Part shown: piece after piece, positions 1 to 8,301 of the stretch
Layout: each line of letters begins with the position of its first letter
Numbering within the stretch: the first letter of the stretch is position 1
Source: Actinacidiphila acididurans
GTDB lineage: Bacteria; Actinomycetota; Actinomycetes; Streptomycetales; Streptomycetaceae
Direction of reading: 5' to 3'
DNA length: 64,000 bases
NCBI RefSeq assembly: GCF_016918855.1
Contig: NZ_JADKYB010000027.1
Coordinates: forward strand, 1 to 64,000
Program-made: the position numbers and the translations under genes
Notes under the pieces: model-generated
The model's database searches: none
What the model saw: the letters and a program-made list of their open reading frames with translations, nothing else
Told to the model about the DNA's origin: nothing

Positions 1-844
1 TGGTGGGGAGGGTGGCGTCGAGGAGGGCGCGGTGGGGTGGGAGGAAGCCGTGGCGGCCGCCGTCGGGGAGGTGGGCGGGCCAGCCGAGGTCGACGCGGGT
101 GGGGGTGGCGGAAGGGGCGAGGGGGAGGGGGGCGGCCGGGGTGTCGTGGGCGTCGACGAGGGCGCGGCCGCGGGTGAGGACGTCGGCGGGGAGGGTGACC
201 GTGCCGGTGGCGAGGGCGACGAGGTCGATGCGGACGCCGAGGTCGGCCGCGAAGTCGTCGAGGTGGGCGCGGTCGGCGGCCGAGCGCAGGTCGGTGAGGG
301 CGACGATGACGTAGTGGTCGCGCGGGGTGCGGCCGTGCAGGTCACGGATGGTGTTGAGGACGGTGCGGCCGGTGGAGAACTCGTCGTCGACGAGGACGAG
401 GGGGCCGGGTGCGGTGAGCAGGGCCGGGTCCTCGGGGAGCAGGAGGTGGCCGGTGGCGTGGCTGTGCTCCTCCTGGAAGCCGCCGCCCGGGGTGACGCCG
501 GGAACCTCGCGCCGGGTGGAGTGCAGGTACGGCACCGCGCCCAGGCCGTCGGCGACCGCGTGCCCGAGGCCGGTCGCGGTCTCGGCGTAACCGAGCACGA
601 GCGCGCCGGCGGCCTGCTCGCCGAGCAGATCGCGTACGCGGCGGCCGAGATCGTACCCGTGGCCGTACACGACGCGCGGCGACTGCGGCACGTGCTTGCC
701 GAGGACGTCGGAGACGAGCAGATGGGCGCGTTTGGGGTTGCGCCGCAGCGCGAGGCCGAGCAGGTCGTGCAGGCCGTCGCCGTGCAGGGCGACGCCCAGC
801 CGGTCGGCGACCCACTGGCCGGGCCAGGGCGCGTTCGCTGTCAT
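1..844 (-). CDS. Phosphoribosyltransferase-domain protein of the Ter cluster (3' end outside window)
   Basis: The ATG at 844 opens a frame that runs off the left edge, giving 281 visible residues. The diagnostic element is the PRPP-binding loop VLVDDEFSTGRT at about residues 150-161, followed by a helix typical of type I phosphoribosyltransferases. The remaining sequence resembles the PRTase plus TRSP-type proteins found beside TerD genes. Such proteins are proposed to help make a nucleoside-like metabolite in Ter stress systems; that role is inference from family context. It lies 49 bases downstream of the lyase gene on the same strand, so the two are probably co-transcribed. The C-terminus and downstream partners (typically ATP-grasp or HAD genes) would lie outside the window. 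Confidence 0.82.
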   Translation of the reverse strand, partial: MTANAPWPGQWVADRLGVALHGDGLHDLLGLALRRNPKRAHLLVSDVLGKHVPQSPRVVYGHGYDLGRRVRDLLGEQAAGALVLGYAETATGLGHAVADGLGAVPYLHSTRREVPGVTPGGGFQEEHSHATGHLLLPEDPALLTAPGPLVLVDDEFSTGRTVLNTIRDLHGRTPRDHYVIVALTDLRSAADRAHLDDFAADLGVRIDLVALATGTVTLPADVLTRGRALVDAHDTPAAPLPLAPSATPTRVDLGWPAHLPDGGRHGFLPPHRALLDATLPT

Positions 845-893
845 GCGGGGGCGGTTCCGTTTCTTCGGGGGCGTGGGGGGAGGGCGCGGGGAC

Positions 894-2066
894 TCAGTCC
901 TGCGGGAGGGAGGCGGCGAGGAGTTCCACGAAGCCGATGTCCTCACGGGCGACGCCGAAAACCTCCGCGCGGCGCAGGGTCCGCTCGGCCCAGGCGCGGT
1001 GCGGCTTCACCTCGTTCATCTTGTTGGTGTACGCCGAACGCAGCACCCCGCCGCCGCTGCGGTCCTCGTGCAGGATGTCGGCGGCGTCGCTGAACTCCTC
1101 GTGGGTGACCACGCTGAGTGCGTGCACGACCGGCACGTGGGTGGGGTGGATGCAGGTCTTGCCCTGCAGGCCGTTGGCCCGGTCCAGCTCGATCTCGCGG
1201 AGCAGGCCGTCCATGTCCCGTTCGATGAGGGAGTCGCGCAGGTCGACCGCCTCGGGGCGGAACGGGCTCATGCGCAGCTGGGGCTTGAACATCCGCTCGT
1301 GGTGGCGGAAGTACTCCCAGACCGGGCCGGTGACGGTGTAGCCGCTGCCGTCGGCGCGGCCGAAGACGTTGACCACGTCGGCGATGACGGAGGCGACGAT
1401 CTGTACGTCGTAGGCGGTCATCGCGGGCGCGCGGCGCAGCCCGTAGGAGGAGCAGAAGTCGGTGACGCCGAGCCGCAGCGCGAGTATCCGCTCGCGGTAC
1501 TTGTCGACGGTCCGGGAGATCCCGGCGAGCGTCTCGACCCGGGCCTCCAGGTGCATGAGCTGCGGCGACTCCAGGACCGGCATGGCGAACAGCCGGCGGC
1601 CGCAGGCGGTCTCGGCGGCGGTGAGCGCCTCGAGGAAGGGAACGCCGGTCTCCTCGGTGAACTTCGGGAGCACGAATCCGGACAGCAGCTCCACGCTTGC
1701 GCCCAGCCGGCTCACCAGGTCGGTGATCTGGGCGGGCGTGCGCACCCGGATGAACAGCAGCGGCAGCCTGGCGGCCGCGCCGGGGCGGGCGGCCAGCTCC
1801 GCGAACTGGCGGACCAGATTGGCCTCACCAGCGACGACATCCTTGTCGTCAATGGAGTCCTCCAGGCACAGGACCATGGACACCACCCCGCGGCCGGCCT
1901 GCTTGAGGACGTCGTCGGCGAGGCGGGGGCGGGTGGCGGGGCTGTAGAGGGTGGCGCCGAGGGCGACAGCGAGCGTATGAACAGGCGAATCTGCGGTGAA
2001 CTCCTGCGGCTCGCGGTGGAACAGTTCACTCCTGAGGTCCGGAGTGAGGTGTCCGAAGTGGCGCAT
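894..2066 (-). CDS. HpcH/HpaI aldolase / citrate-lyase-beta-like protein (Ter cluster)
   Basis: The product is 390 residues. The start is the ATG at 2066, preceded by a GAAAGGGGG ribosome site. It shows the CitE/HpcH TIM-barrel pattern: a VSMVLCLEDSID segment with acidic residues after strand two, LLFIRVRT, a GFVLPKFTEETG lysine segment, and GKTCIHPTHVPVVH near the C-terminus. This family cleaves or forms C-C bonds of acyl-CoA or keto-acid substrates using a divalent metal. The version paired with a phosphoribosyltransferase beside TerD genes is assigned to the Ter biosynthetic module, with unknown substrate. It is divergent from the TerD-like gene at 2271, with about 200 bases between them holding both promoters. 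Confidence 0.85.
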   Translation of the reverse strand: MRHFGHLTPDLRSELFHREPQEFTADSPVHTLAVALGATLYSPATRPRLADDVLKQAGRGVVSMVLCLEDSIDDKDVVAGEANLVRQFAELAARPGAAARLPLLFIRVRTPAQITDLVSRLGASVELLSGFVLPKFTEETGVPFLEALTAAETACGRRLFAMPVLESPQLMHLEARVETLAGISRTVDKYRERILALRLGVTDFCSSYGLRRAPAMTAYDVQIVASVIADVVNVFGRADGSGYTVTGPVWEYFRHHERMFKPQLRMSPFRPEAVDLRDSLIERDMDGLLREIELDRANGLQGKTCIHPTHVPVVHALSVVTHEEFSDAADILHEDRSGGGVLRSAYTNKMNEVKPHRAWAERTLRRAEVFGVAREDIGFVELLAASLPQD

Positions 2067-2270
2067 ACGCCCCCTTTCGAGACGGTGGGCCTGGGCATAA
2101 CTCGGAGATATCTGGCCGATTATCGTACGTGTGAGGATGCGGTACGGGTTCCCATCGCGTATGAAAAACAGGTAACCGGCGCAGGTCCATGGTGTGACCG
2201 AGCCGCCGGACCGGCCGCCCGGCACCCGCCGCGTTGTGAGCCACCCCGCCGGAAGGGCAGGATGACCGCT

Positions 2271-3158
2271 ATGACGCAACGGATGGTGAAGGGCTCGAAC
2301 CTCGCTGTGGACGCCCAGGGCATCCGGGCAGTGCTGAGCTGGACGCCCGGCGCCGGAGCGCCGGACGTGGACGCCTCCGTGCTGCTGCTCGGCCCCGACG
2401 GGCGGGTCCGCTCGGACGCGGACTTCGTCTTCTACAACGAGCCCCGGCACCCCTCCGGCCTGGCCCGCCACCTGCCGAAGAAGCGCGTCGCCGACGGCCT
2501 CACCGACACCGTGGAGGTGGACCTCGCCGCGCTGGACGCGGGGGTGGACCGCGCGGTGATCGCCGCCTCCTGCGACGGCGGCCCCTTCCGTACCGTCCGC
2601 GACCTGTGCCTTTCGCTGTACGACACCGCGGGCCCGGCGCACGCGGCCCCGCTGATCACCTTCGACGTCGTGCCCGACACCGGCCACGAGACCGCGCTGA
2701 TCTGCGGCGAGCTGTACCGCAAGGGCAGCGGCTGGAAGTTCCGCGCCCTCGGCCAGGGGTACGCCTCGGGCCTGGTCGGGCTCGCCACCGAGTTCGGTGT
2801 CGCGGTGGACGACGTGGAGCCTGACTCCGAGCGTACGCCGCCACCGGCCGCTCCCCCGTCCGCGCCCGTCACCGCCGCTCTCCCGGCCACGCAGCCGGCC
2901 GTCGAGCCCCCCGCGACCAGCGCCTACGGCTACCCGCTCCAGCCCCCGGCCCACGTCCCGGCCCAGCCCGCCTACGGCTACCCGCAGCCGGTGGCCGCCG
3001 CGGCCCCGCCGCCGCCCCCGGTCCACCAGCAGCCCCAGCAGGGCTGGCCGGCCTACGGCTACCCCCAACCGGTCGCCGCGGCCCCCCACCAGCCCCCCCG
3101 CGGCGATTCCGGCATCACCCTGCCCCCCCAGGGCCCCCAGTTCCAGCCCACCCGCTGA
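2271..3158 (+). CDS. TerD-like protein with proline-rich AYGYP-repeat tail
   Basis: The product is 295 residues. The ATG at 2271 is preferred over that at 2262 because GGAAGGGCAGG sits at usable distance only from 2271. Residues 1-180 form a TerD domain: MVKGSNL start, PDVDASVLLL, DFVFYNEP, and the family C-terminal block GELYRKGSGWKFRALGQGYA. The canonical calcium-site loop (NNLKSPDGSVEHTGDN in the two paralogues here) is replaced by EPRHPSGLARHLPKKR, so calcium binding may be altered. After residue 185 comes a Pro/Ala/Gln-rich, probably disordered tail with three AYGYP units. TerD proteins act in tellurite, oxidative and envelope stress. It is the only rightward Ter gene here, divergent from the lyase. 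Confidence 0.88.
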   Translation: MTQRMVKGSNLAVDAQGIRAVLSWTPGAGAPDVDASVLLLGPDGRVRSDADFVFYNEPRHPSGLARHLPKKRVADGLTDTVEVDLAALDAGVDRAVIAASCDGGPFRTVRDLCLSLYDTAGPAHAAPLITFDVVPDTGHETALICGELYRKGSGWKFRALGQGYASGLVGLATEFGVAVDDVEPDSERTPPPAAPPSAPVTAALPATQPAVEPPATSAYGYPLQPPAHVPAQPAYGYPQPVAAAAPPPPPVHQQPQQGWPAYGYPQPVAAAPHQPPRGDSGITLPPQGPQFQPTR

Positions 3159-3184
3159 CGCGCCTTCCCCACGCCCCGCCCCAC

Positions 3185-3201
3185 GCCGGACGGAGTCCGG
3201 C
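3185..3201. terminator. Small hairpin between convergent Ter genes
   Basis: Perfect 7-base arms GCCGGAC and GTCCGGC are separated by GGA, just past the TerD-like stop and before the convergent stop at 3246. There is no T-run, so terminator function is only plausible. Confidence 0.3.
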
Positions 3202-3245
3202 CGGCCGCCCGCAGCCCGCGAAGCGGCGCAAGGGCGGCCGAAAAA

Positions 3246-3980
3246 TCAGACCTTCGTTTTGTAGCCCCGACCCCACTGCAGGCCCCACCCGTAGAGGCGG
3301 TCGATCTCGGCCTGGAAGCCGTAGACATAGCGGACTTCGCGGCGCACGATCAGCTCGCCCTTCTGGTTCTCGATGAGGACCACCGCGCAGGAGCGGGCCT
3401 GCGGCTCGCGCTCGTTGAGCGGGATCTCGATGCGCGGGCCGGAGCCCGGGAAGATCTCCACCTTCGCGTGCGTGCGGTCGAAGGCGGGCGTGCCGTCGTA
3501 GATGTAGACGAAGACCAGCAGCCGCTTGAACTCGTCGCGCTTGTCGAAGTTGATGAACAGCGTCTCGCCGGAGCCGCTGCCGAACCGGTCGTCGCCGCTC
3601 ATCTGGATGTACGGCGGCTCGTCCAGGTCGCCCAGGAAGTTGCCGAGCGGCTGGACCACCCCTTTCGAGCCGTCCTTCAGCTCGTACAGGCACGCCAGGT
3701 CCAGGTCGACGTTGACCATCGCGGGGCCGGCCGCCTGCACCATTTTCGGCTTGAAAACCTCCGCTTGACGGCGGAAGAACCCGGGCCGGTCGGTGCTCCA
3801 GCCACCGGTGTCCGAGGTTCGCATGGACCAGGACAGGTTCACCCGCATGTTCCCCACCGCGGCGCCCTGCTTGCTGAGCGAGATCACCGGATTCCGCTTG
3901 GTGAGCTCCACCGAGTGCGCGTTCGCCAGATTGTCGAACTGTCCGGCTTCGCTGGGCCGCAGAAACCGCCACCAGGCCAT
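3246..3980 (-). CDS. TerA/TerD-superfamily tellurium resistance protein
   Basis: The product is 244 residues, starting at the ATG at 3980 (MAWWRFLRPS) with GGGAGGGTGGAG upstream. It lacks the classic TerD start but keeps TerD-fold strands: VNVDLDLACLYEL, a DDRFGSGSGETLFINF loop, LLVFVYIYDG, and VEIFPGSGPRIEIPL. It resembles TerA-like proteins, the second TerD-superfamily branch in Ter operons. It is cytoplasmic with no signal or membrane segment. The likely role is stress or metal sensing as part of a TerD/TerC complex at the membrane. It shares strand with the DUF475 and TerD genes upstream, with about 115 bases before the DUF475 stop. A GCTGCCCCC/GGGGGCAGC hairpin (4043-4070) lies between. 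Confidence 0.78.
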   Translation of the reverse strand: MAWWRFLRPSEAGQFDNLANAHSVELTKRNPVISLSKQGAAVGNMRVNLSWSMRTSDTGGWSTDRPGFFRRQAEVFKPKMVQAAGPAMVNVDLDLACLYELKDGSKGVVQPLGNFLGDLDEPPYIQMSGDDRFGSGSGETLFINFDKRDEFKRLLVFVYIYDGTPAFDRTHAKVEIFPGSGPRIEIPLNEREPQARSCAVVLIENQKGELIVRREVRYVYGFQAEIDRLYGWGLQWGRGYKTKV

Positions 3981-4042
3981 ATGTGTTCTCCACCCTCCCT
4001 CACGGCCCCCTGGGGGCCCACCAACCCCTGGCATGACATGAC

Positions 4043-4070
4043 GCTGCCCCCACCGGCCGGCGGGGGCAGC
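4043..4070 (-). terminator. Hairpin downstream of the DUF475 gene
   Basis: Nine-base perfect arms GCTGCCCCC (4043-4051) and GGGGGCAGC (4062-4070) enclose a 10-base loop, 26 bases after the leftward DUF475 stop. No U-tract follows, as is common for actinobacterial hairpin terminators. Confidence 0.45.
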
Positions 4071-4095
4071 GGTTGACGCGCGGGAGGCCCGGGGG

Positions 4096-5262
4096 TCAGA
4101 CCCCGGACTTCACCTCCGCTTTGTCGTCGTCCGACTGTTCAGATCCTTCCCCCAGCCGACGGTTGCGTACCACCGACGACCAGTAGGACGCCGCGATCAG
4201 GACAACGCCGACCAGGCCGGTGATGACCTCGCTGACGTTGTACTTGATCGTGATCAGCAGGATGATCGACAGGGCGCCGATCGCGTAGTGGGCGCCGTGC
4301 TCGAGGTAGACGTAGTCGTCCAGGGTGCCCTTGCGGACCAGGAAGACGGTGAGCGAGCGGATGTACATCGCGCCGATGCCCAGGCCCAGCGCGATCTGGA
4401 AGATGTTGTTGCTGATCGCGAACGCGCCGACGACGCCGTCGAAGGAGAACGACGCGTCGATCACTTCCAGGTAGAGGAACATGAAGAACGCGGCCTTGCC
4501 GGCCAGCCCGGCCACCCGGGCGGCGTTCGCCCGCCGTTCCGGAGCCTTGGCCGCCTCGGCGCCCTCGTCCCCGCCCTCCTCGTCGTCGTCCTCCTCGTCG
4601 TCGAGCTGGTCCTCGAAGAAACCGGAGATGCCGCCGACCACGAGGTACGTCACCAGGCCCGCCACGCCGGAGAGCAGAACCGTCTCTCCCTTGTCGATGT
4701 GGCCGGTGGTGCCGTGCAGCGGGACCCCGGTGGCGACGGTGGTGGCCGCCACGATCAGCACGACCATGGCGATCACCACCGAGAGCATGTCCAGCTTGCC
4801 CAGCTTGGCCAGCGGCCGCTCCAGCCAGCTCAGCCAGGTGATCTCCCGCTCCTCGAAGAGGAAGTCCAGGAAGATCATCAGCAGGAACATGCCGCCGAAG
4901 GCGGCGATGGCGGGGTGCGCGTTGGTGACCAGCGTCTCGTAGCGGTCGTGGTCGTTGACCGCGATTCTGACCGCTTCCCACGGGCTGAGCTTCGCGGTCA
5001 CCGCCACGATGATGATCGGGAAGACCAGCCGCATGCCGAAGACGGCGATCAGCACGCCGACGGTGAGGAAGATCCGCTGCCAGAACGGGTTCATCTTGCG
5101 CAGGATGCCCGCGTTGACGACGGCGTTGTCGAAGGAGAGGGAGATCTCGAGGACGGCAAGAATCGCAACAAGCGCGAGCCCCTTGCCCTGCCAGAAATAC
5201 CCGGCCGCGGCCAGGCCGGCGGCGGTCACGCCGAACGACCAGCCGAATGTTCTCAGGAGCAC
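4096..5262 (-). CDS. DUF475 / TerC-like integral membrane protein
   Basis: The product is 388 residues from a GTG at 5262 with GGGTGGGAAG upstream. Multiple hydrophobic segments occur (for example LALVAILAVLEISLSFDNAV near the N-terminus and FMFLYLEVIDASFSFDGVVG later). The paired LEISLSFDNAV and LEVIDASFSFDGV motifs, with acidic residues inside membrane helices, are the hallmark of the TerC/DUF475 family, proposed to bind or export metal ions such as manganese. A cytoplasmic loop near residues 225-255 is extremely acidic (DDEEDDDEEGGDEG), a possible metal or protein contact. It sits directly downstream of two TerD genes, matching the TerC-TerD membrane complex idea. Substrate is unknown. Confidence 0.87.
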   Translation of the reverse strand: MLLRTFGWSFGVTAAGLAAAGYFWQGKGLALVAILAVLEISLSFDNAVVNAGILRKMNPFWQRIFLTVGVLIAVFGMRLVFPIIIVAVTAKLSPWEAVRIAVNDHDRYETLVTNAHPAIAAFGGMFLLMIFLDFLFEEREITWLSWLERPLAKLGKLDMLSVVIAMVVLIVAATTVATGVPLHGTTGHIDKGETVLLSGVAGLVTYLVVGGISGFFEDQLDDEEDDDEEGGDEGAEAAKAPERRANAARVAGLAGKAAFFMFLYLEVIDASFSFDGVVGAFAISNNIFQIALGLGIGAMYIRSLTVFLVRKGTLDDYVYLEHGAHYAIGALSIILLITIKYNVSEVITGLVGVVLIAASYWSSVVRNRRLGEGSEQSDDDKAEVKSGV

Positions 5263-5315
5263 GTGCTTCCCACCCAATCGCTCATGACCACGAAGGCCCC
5301 CGCGCGTACGCGGCT

Positions 5316-5891
5316 TTACGAAACGTTGACCCCGAAGTCTAGGGCGATGCCGCGCAGTCCGGAGGCGTACCCCTGACCCACGGCCCGGAACTTCCACTCG
5401 CCGCCGTACCGGTAGAGCTCGCCGAAGATCATCGCGGTCTCCGTCGAGGCGTCCTCGGTCAGGTCGTAGCGAGCGAGTTCCGAGCCGTCGGACTGGTTGA
5501 GCACACGGATGTAGGCGTCACTGACCTGTCCGAACGTCTGCGCCCGGGCGTCGGCGTCGTAGATCGACACCGGGAAGACGATCTTGTCGACCCGCTCCGG
5601 GACGGCGGTGAGGTCCACCAGTATCGTTTCGTCGTCGCCGCCGGTGCCGCCCACCAGTTCGTCGCCGGTGTGCTCGACCGAGCCGTCCGGGCTCTTGAGG
5701 TTGTTGTAGAAGACGAAGTAGTCGTCGCCCAGAACCCGGCCGGCCGCGCACAGCAGGGCACTGGCGTCCAGGTCGAAGTCGGCTCCGGTGGTGGAGCGGG
5801 CCCTCCAGCCCAGGCCGATCTGCACCTGGGTGAGATTCGGCGCGGCTTTGGAGAGGGAGACGTTGCCTCCCTTGGCGAGCGTGACGCCCAT
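5316..5891 (-). CDS. terD: TerD family protein (canonical, copy 1)
   Basis: The product is 191 residues, the standard TerD length. The start MGVTLAKGGNVSLSK is at the ATG at 5891, with GGGGAGG upstream. Calcium-binding elements are intact: DFDLDASALL at about 36-45 and NNLKSPDGSVEHTGDE at about 64-79. The C-terminal block GELYRYGGEWKFRAVGQGYA is conserved. TerD proteins are soluble calcium-binding stress proteins, often associated with TerC-type membrane proteins. It lies between the DUF475 gene and a second TerD gene on the same strand (53 and 59 base gaps), probably one operon. It is clearly a tandem paralogue of the protein at 5951-6526. Confidence 0.93.
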   Translation of the reverse strand: MGVTLAKGGNVSLSKAAPNLTQVQIGLGWRARSTTGADFDLDASALLCAAGRVLGDDYFVFYNNLKSPDGSVEHTGDELVGGTGGDDETILVDLTAVPERVDKIVFPVSIYDADARAQTFGQVSDAYIRVLNQSDGSELARYDLTEDASTETAMIFGELYRYGGEWKFRAVGQGYASGLRGIALDFGVNVS

Positions 5892-5950
5892 TGTGGTTGT
5901 TCCTCCCCGGTTTCGTTCCGTGTGCGCGTGGTGCCGACGGGCGCGGGCCG

Positions 5951-6526
5951 TCAGACGTTGACGCCGAAGTCCTGCGCGATGCCGCGCAGGCCCGAGGCGT
6001 AGCCCTGGCCGATGGCGCGGAACTTCCACTCGCCGCCGTGCCGGTACAGCTCGCCGAAGACCATCGCGGTCTCCGTCGAGGCGTCCTCGGTCAGGTCGTA
6101 CCGGGCCAGCTCGCGCTGGTCGGCGGCGTTGACCACCCTTATGTAGGCGTTGCGCACCTGGCCGAAGCTCTGCTGGCGCGACTCGGCGTCGTAGATCGAG
6201 ACCGGGAAGACGATCTTGGCGACGTCGGCCGGCACGCCGGCCAGGTTGACGTTGATCACCTCGTCGTCGCCCTCGCCCTCACCGGTGAGGTTGTCCCCGG
6301 TGTGCTCGACCGAGCCGTCGGGGCTCTTGAGGTTGTTGAAGAACACGAAGTGCTGGTCGGACAGGACCTTGCCCTGTTCGTTGGTGAGCAGCGCGCTCGC
6401 GTCGAGGTCGAAGTCGGTGCCCGTGGTGGTGCGTGCGTCCCACCCCAGACCGACGATCACCGCCGTGAGGTTCGGCGCCTCCTTGGTCAGCGAGACGTTG
6501 CCACCCTTGCTGAGGCTGACTCCCAC
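5951..6526 (-). CDS. terD: TerD family protein (canonical, copy 2)
   Basis: The product is 191 residues from a GTG at 6526 (VGVSLSKGGNVSLTKEAPNL) with a GGAGAGGA site just upstream. It has the intact DFDLDASALL and NNLKSPDGSVEHTGDN calcium motifs and the GELYRHGGEWKFRAIGQGYA end block. It differs from its neighbour mainly in surface residues, consistent with tandem duplication. It is probably the first gene of the leftward terD-terD-DUF475-terA-like unit. The 83 bases to the peroxiredoxin stop at 6610 would hold its promoter if it is transcribed separately. Confidence 0.93.
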   Translation of the reverse strand: MGVSLSKGGNVSLTKEAPNLTAVIVGLGWDARTTTGTDFDLDASALLTNEQGKVLSDQHFVFFNNLKSPDGSVEHTGDNLTGEGEGDDEVINVNLAGVPADVAKIVFPVSIYDAESRQQSFGQVRNAYIRVVNAADQRELARYDLTEDASTETAMVFGELYRHGGEWKFRAIGQGYASGLRGIAQDFGVNV

Positions 6527-6609
6527 GAGTCCTCTCCCGTCCGTTCGGTGCGGTCGGGCTCGCGCCGGGACCGCGTGACAGCTAGGCGTATCGAATGAAC
6601 GAGCCGAGC

Positions 6610-7098
6610 TTAGTGACCGGTTCCCTCCGGCCGCAGTGCCTGGAGCGCCTTTGCGTACTCGCGGAGATCCCGGGCCTCCGGCAGGCCGTTGACGATGGTC
6701 CAGCGCACGATGCCGGCCGTGTCCACGACGAAGGTGCCGCGCAGCGCGCAGCCCTTGTCCTCGGCGAACACGCCGTACGCACGGGACGCCGTCCCGTGCG
6801 GCCAGAAGTCGGACAGCAGCGGGAAGTCCAGGCCCTCGGCGTCGGCGAACACCCGCAGCGCGTGCATCGAGTCGCACGAGACGGCGAGCACCTGCACGTT
6901 CTCGTTCTGGAAGGCGTCCAGCTCTTCCTGCACGGCGCGCAGCTCACCCGTGCAGACGCTCGTGAAGGCGAACGGGAAGAACATCAGCAGCACGTTCTTG
7001 TGGCCGCGCAGGTCCGAGAGCCGCACCTGCCGCCCGTGCTGGTCGCTCAGCGTGAAGTCCGGGGCAAGCTGGCCCTCTGCGATCACGGTCCCCTCCAT
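6610..7098 (-). CDS. ahpE: Peroxiredoxin, AhpE-like
   Basis: The product is 162 residues from the ATG at 7098 (MEGTVIAEGQLAPDFTL). The peroxidatic cysteine lies in FFPFAFTSVCTGEL (T-x-x-C context near residue 53), followed by LAVSCDSMHALRVFAD and GTFVVDTAGIVRW. No second conserved resolving cysteine is obvious at the usual 2-Cys position, fitting the 1-Cys AhpE/Bcp class. It reduces hydrogen peroxide and organic peroxides in the cytoplasm. Its position next to a DUF3052 gene and aceE matches the conserved actinobacterial order seen for mycobacterial ahpE. A MITE-like repeat (7141-7270) lies between it and the DUF3052 gene, so read-through from upstream is uncertain. Confidence 0.88.
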   Translation of the reverse strand: MEGTVIAEGQLAPDFTLSDQHGRQVRLSDLRGHKNVLLMFFPFAFTSVCTGELRAVQEELDAFQNENVQVLAVSCDSMHALRVFADAEGLDFPLLSDFWPHGTASRAYGVFAEDKGCALRGTFVVDTAGIVRWTIVNGLPEARDLREYAKALQALRPEGTGH

Positions 7099-7140
7099 CG
7101 GTGGCCTGCGATCGCAGAGTACCCGCACTGTGGGCAACCC

Positions 7141-7270
7141 AAGGGGCGCGGGGAACTGCGCGACCAGCCCACATCCCTGGCGCGGGTCGCCACCGGCCCA
7201 AGGGGGCAGTTGCTGCCGTTTCCGGACCACCGGCCGGTGGCCGGTTGCTCGCGCAGTTCCCCGCGCCCCT
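7141..7270. repeat. REP/MITE-like intergenic repeat, copy A
   Basis: The 130-base element has terminal inverted repeats GGGGCGCGGGGAACTGCGCG and CGCGCAGTTCCCCGCGCCCC. Inside are GGCGCGGGTCGCCACCG and CGGACCACCGGCCGGTGGCCGG, both shared with the element at 13551-13705. It is noncoding and sits between two genes. Ends of this kind recur widely in Streptomyces genomes (established impression, not searched here). Confidence 0.75.
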
Positions 7271-7355
7271 GGGTACTCCGGTGGCACCGCAGCGCGCATG
7301 ATCCCCGCGCCCCTGTCGGGGCGCTCCCCGGCGAACCCGGGAGAAACAGGTGAAC

Positions 7356-7796
7356 CTAGCGCTTGGCGGCTCGCGCGGCCTTGGGGGTGACCAACCTGCT
7401 GCCGGTCCAATCCTTGGCGGCGTTCACGCTACTGGTCTGGGCCAGGCCCGCCGTCTGCGCGGCTTCACCGATCTCACTGGGCTCGACGTGCCCTTCGCGC
7501 CCGGTCTTCGGCGTCATGAGCCAGATCGGGGCGCCGGGGTCGACCGTCGACGTGGCGTCGACGAGGGCGTCGGTGAGGTCGCCGTCCTCCTCGCGGAACC
7601 ACAGCAGGACGGCGTCGGGCACGTCGTCGTACTCCTCGTCCACGAGCTCCTCGCCCGTGAGCTCCTCGATACCCTCGCGGAGCTCCTGGTCGCAGTCCTC
7701 GTCGTACCCGAGCTCCTGGACCACCTGTCCGGGCTCGAAACCAAGCCGGCTCGCCGGGTTGGTCCGCTCCTCCGCGTGGTCCGCGGTCGCGCTCAC
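7356..7796 (-). CDS. DUF3052 family protein
   Basis: The product is 146 residues from a GTG at 7796 with a strong CAGGAGG site. It is soluble and very acidic in its first two thirds (DEDCDQELREGIEELTGEELVDEEYDD), followed by AVLLWFREEDGDLTDALVDA, APIWLMTPKTGREGHVEPSEI and a basic C-terminus WTGSRLVTPKAARAAKR. This matches the DUF3052 family, a conserved actinobacterial protein of unknown function encoded next to ahpE and aceE. No catalytic residues can be assigned. It is divergent from aceE across a 505-base gap, unusually long for this genome. Confidence 0.85.
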   Translation of the reverse strand: MSATADHAEERTNPASRLGFEPGQVVQELGYDEDCDQELREGIEELTGEELVDEEYDDVPDAVLLWFREEDGDLTDALVDATSTVDPGAPIWLMTPKTGREGHVEPSEIGEAAQTAGLAQTSSVNAAKDWTGSRLVTPKAARAAKR

Positions 7797-8301
7797 GCTT
7801 TGCCTCCTGTCATGGGAACTCTCTTGGTCCGGGGGCCCGCCACGGTGCGGGCTTATTGGCGGTAGTCCACACGGGCGCGGCGGATCGCGCAAGTACCCGG
7901 CGTACGAGACCGCCGAAACGGTGACTATTCGACCGTCTTCCCCGCAACCCGTACCTCCCATGGTGACGCACATCACTCCGCTTTGCCGGTGTTGCGGGTG
8001 ATTGGCCCCGCGGAGCCGGTCGTACGTCCGAGTGGGCGTAGAGTTCGGGTTTGGCCTCGCCCTCCCGCGCCGCCCGCCGCCGCCCCCAGGGCCGTCTGCC
8101 CGCCGCACCCCGACGGAACCCCGGCGGAACCCCAGGGATTACCGCACGGTAGAGATGACGTATCCGGCGCCGCGGTACACGATGGATGGCGGCACGGATG
8201 CGGCACGCAAGCGGTCCAGGCCAGACAGTTTTCAGCAGACATCGAGCAGATTTCAGCCCTTCAGTCCCCCGACGTTCAGCCTATTTCAGCGAAGGAACAG
8301 C
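7797..8301. other. Long intergenic region between DUF3052 gene and aceE
   Basis: A 505-base gap carries the divergent promoters of the DUF3052 gene and aceE. I see no convincing reading frame, RNA gene or terminator. Short similar strings (TTTCAGC near 8250 and 8284) repeat just before the aceE ribosome site. A long 5' leader for aceE is possible. Confidence 0.5.
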
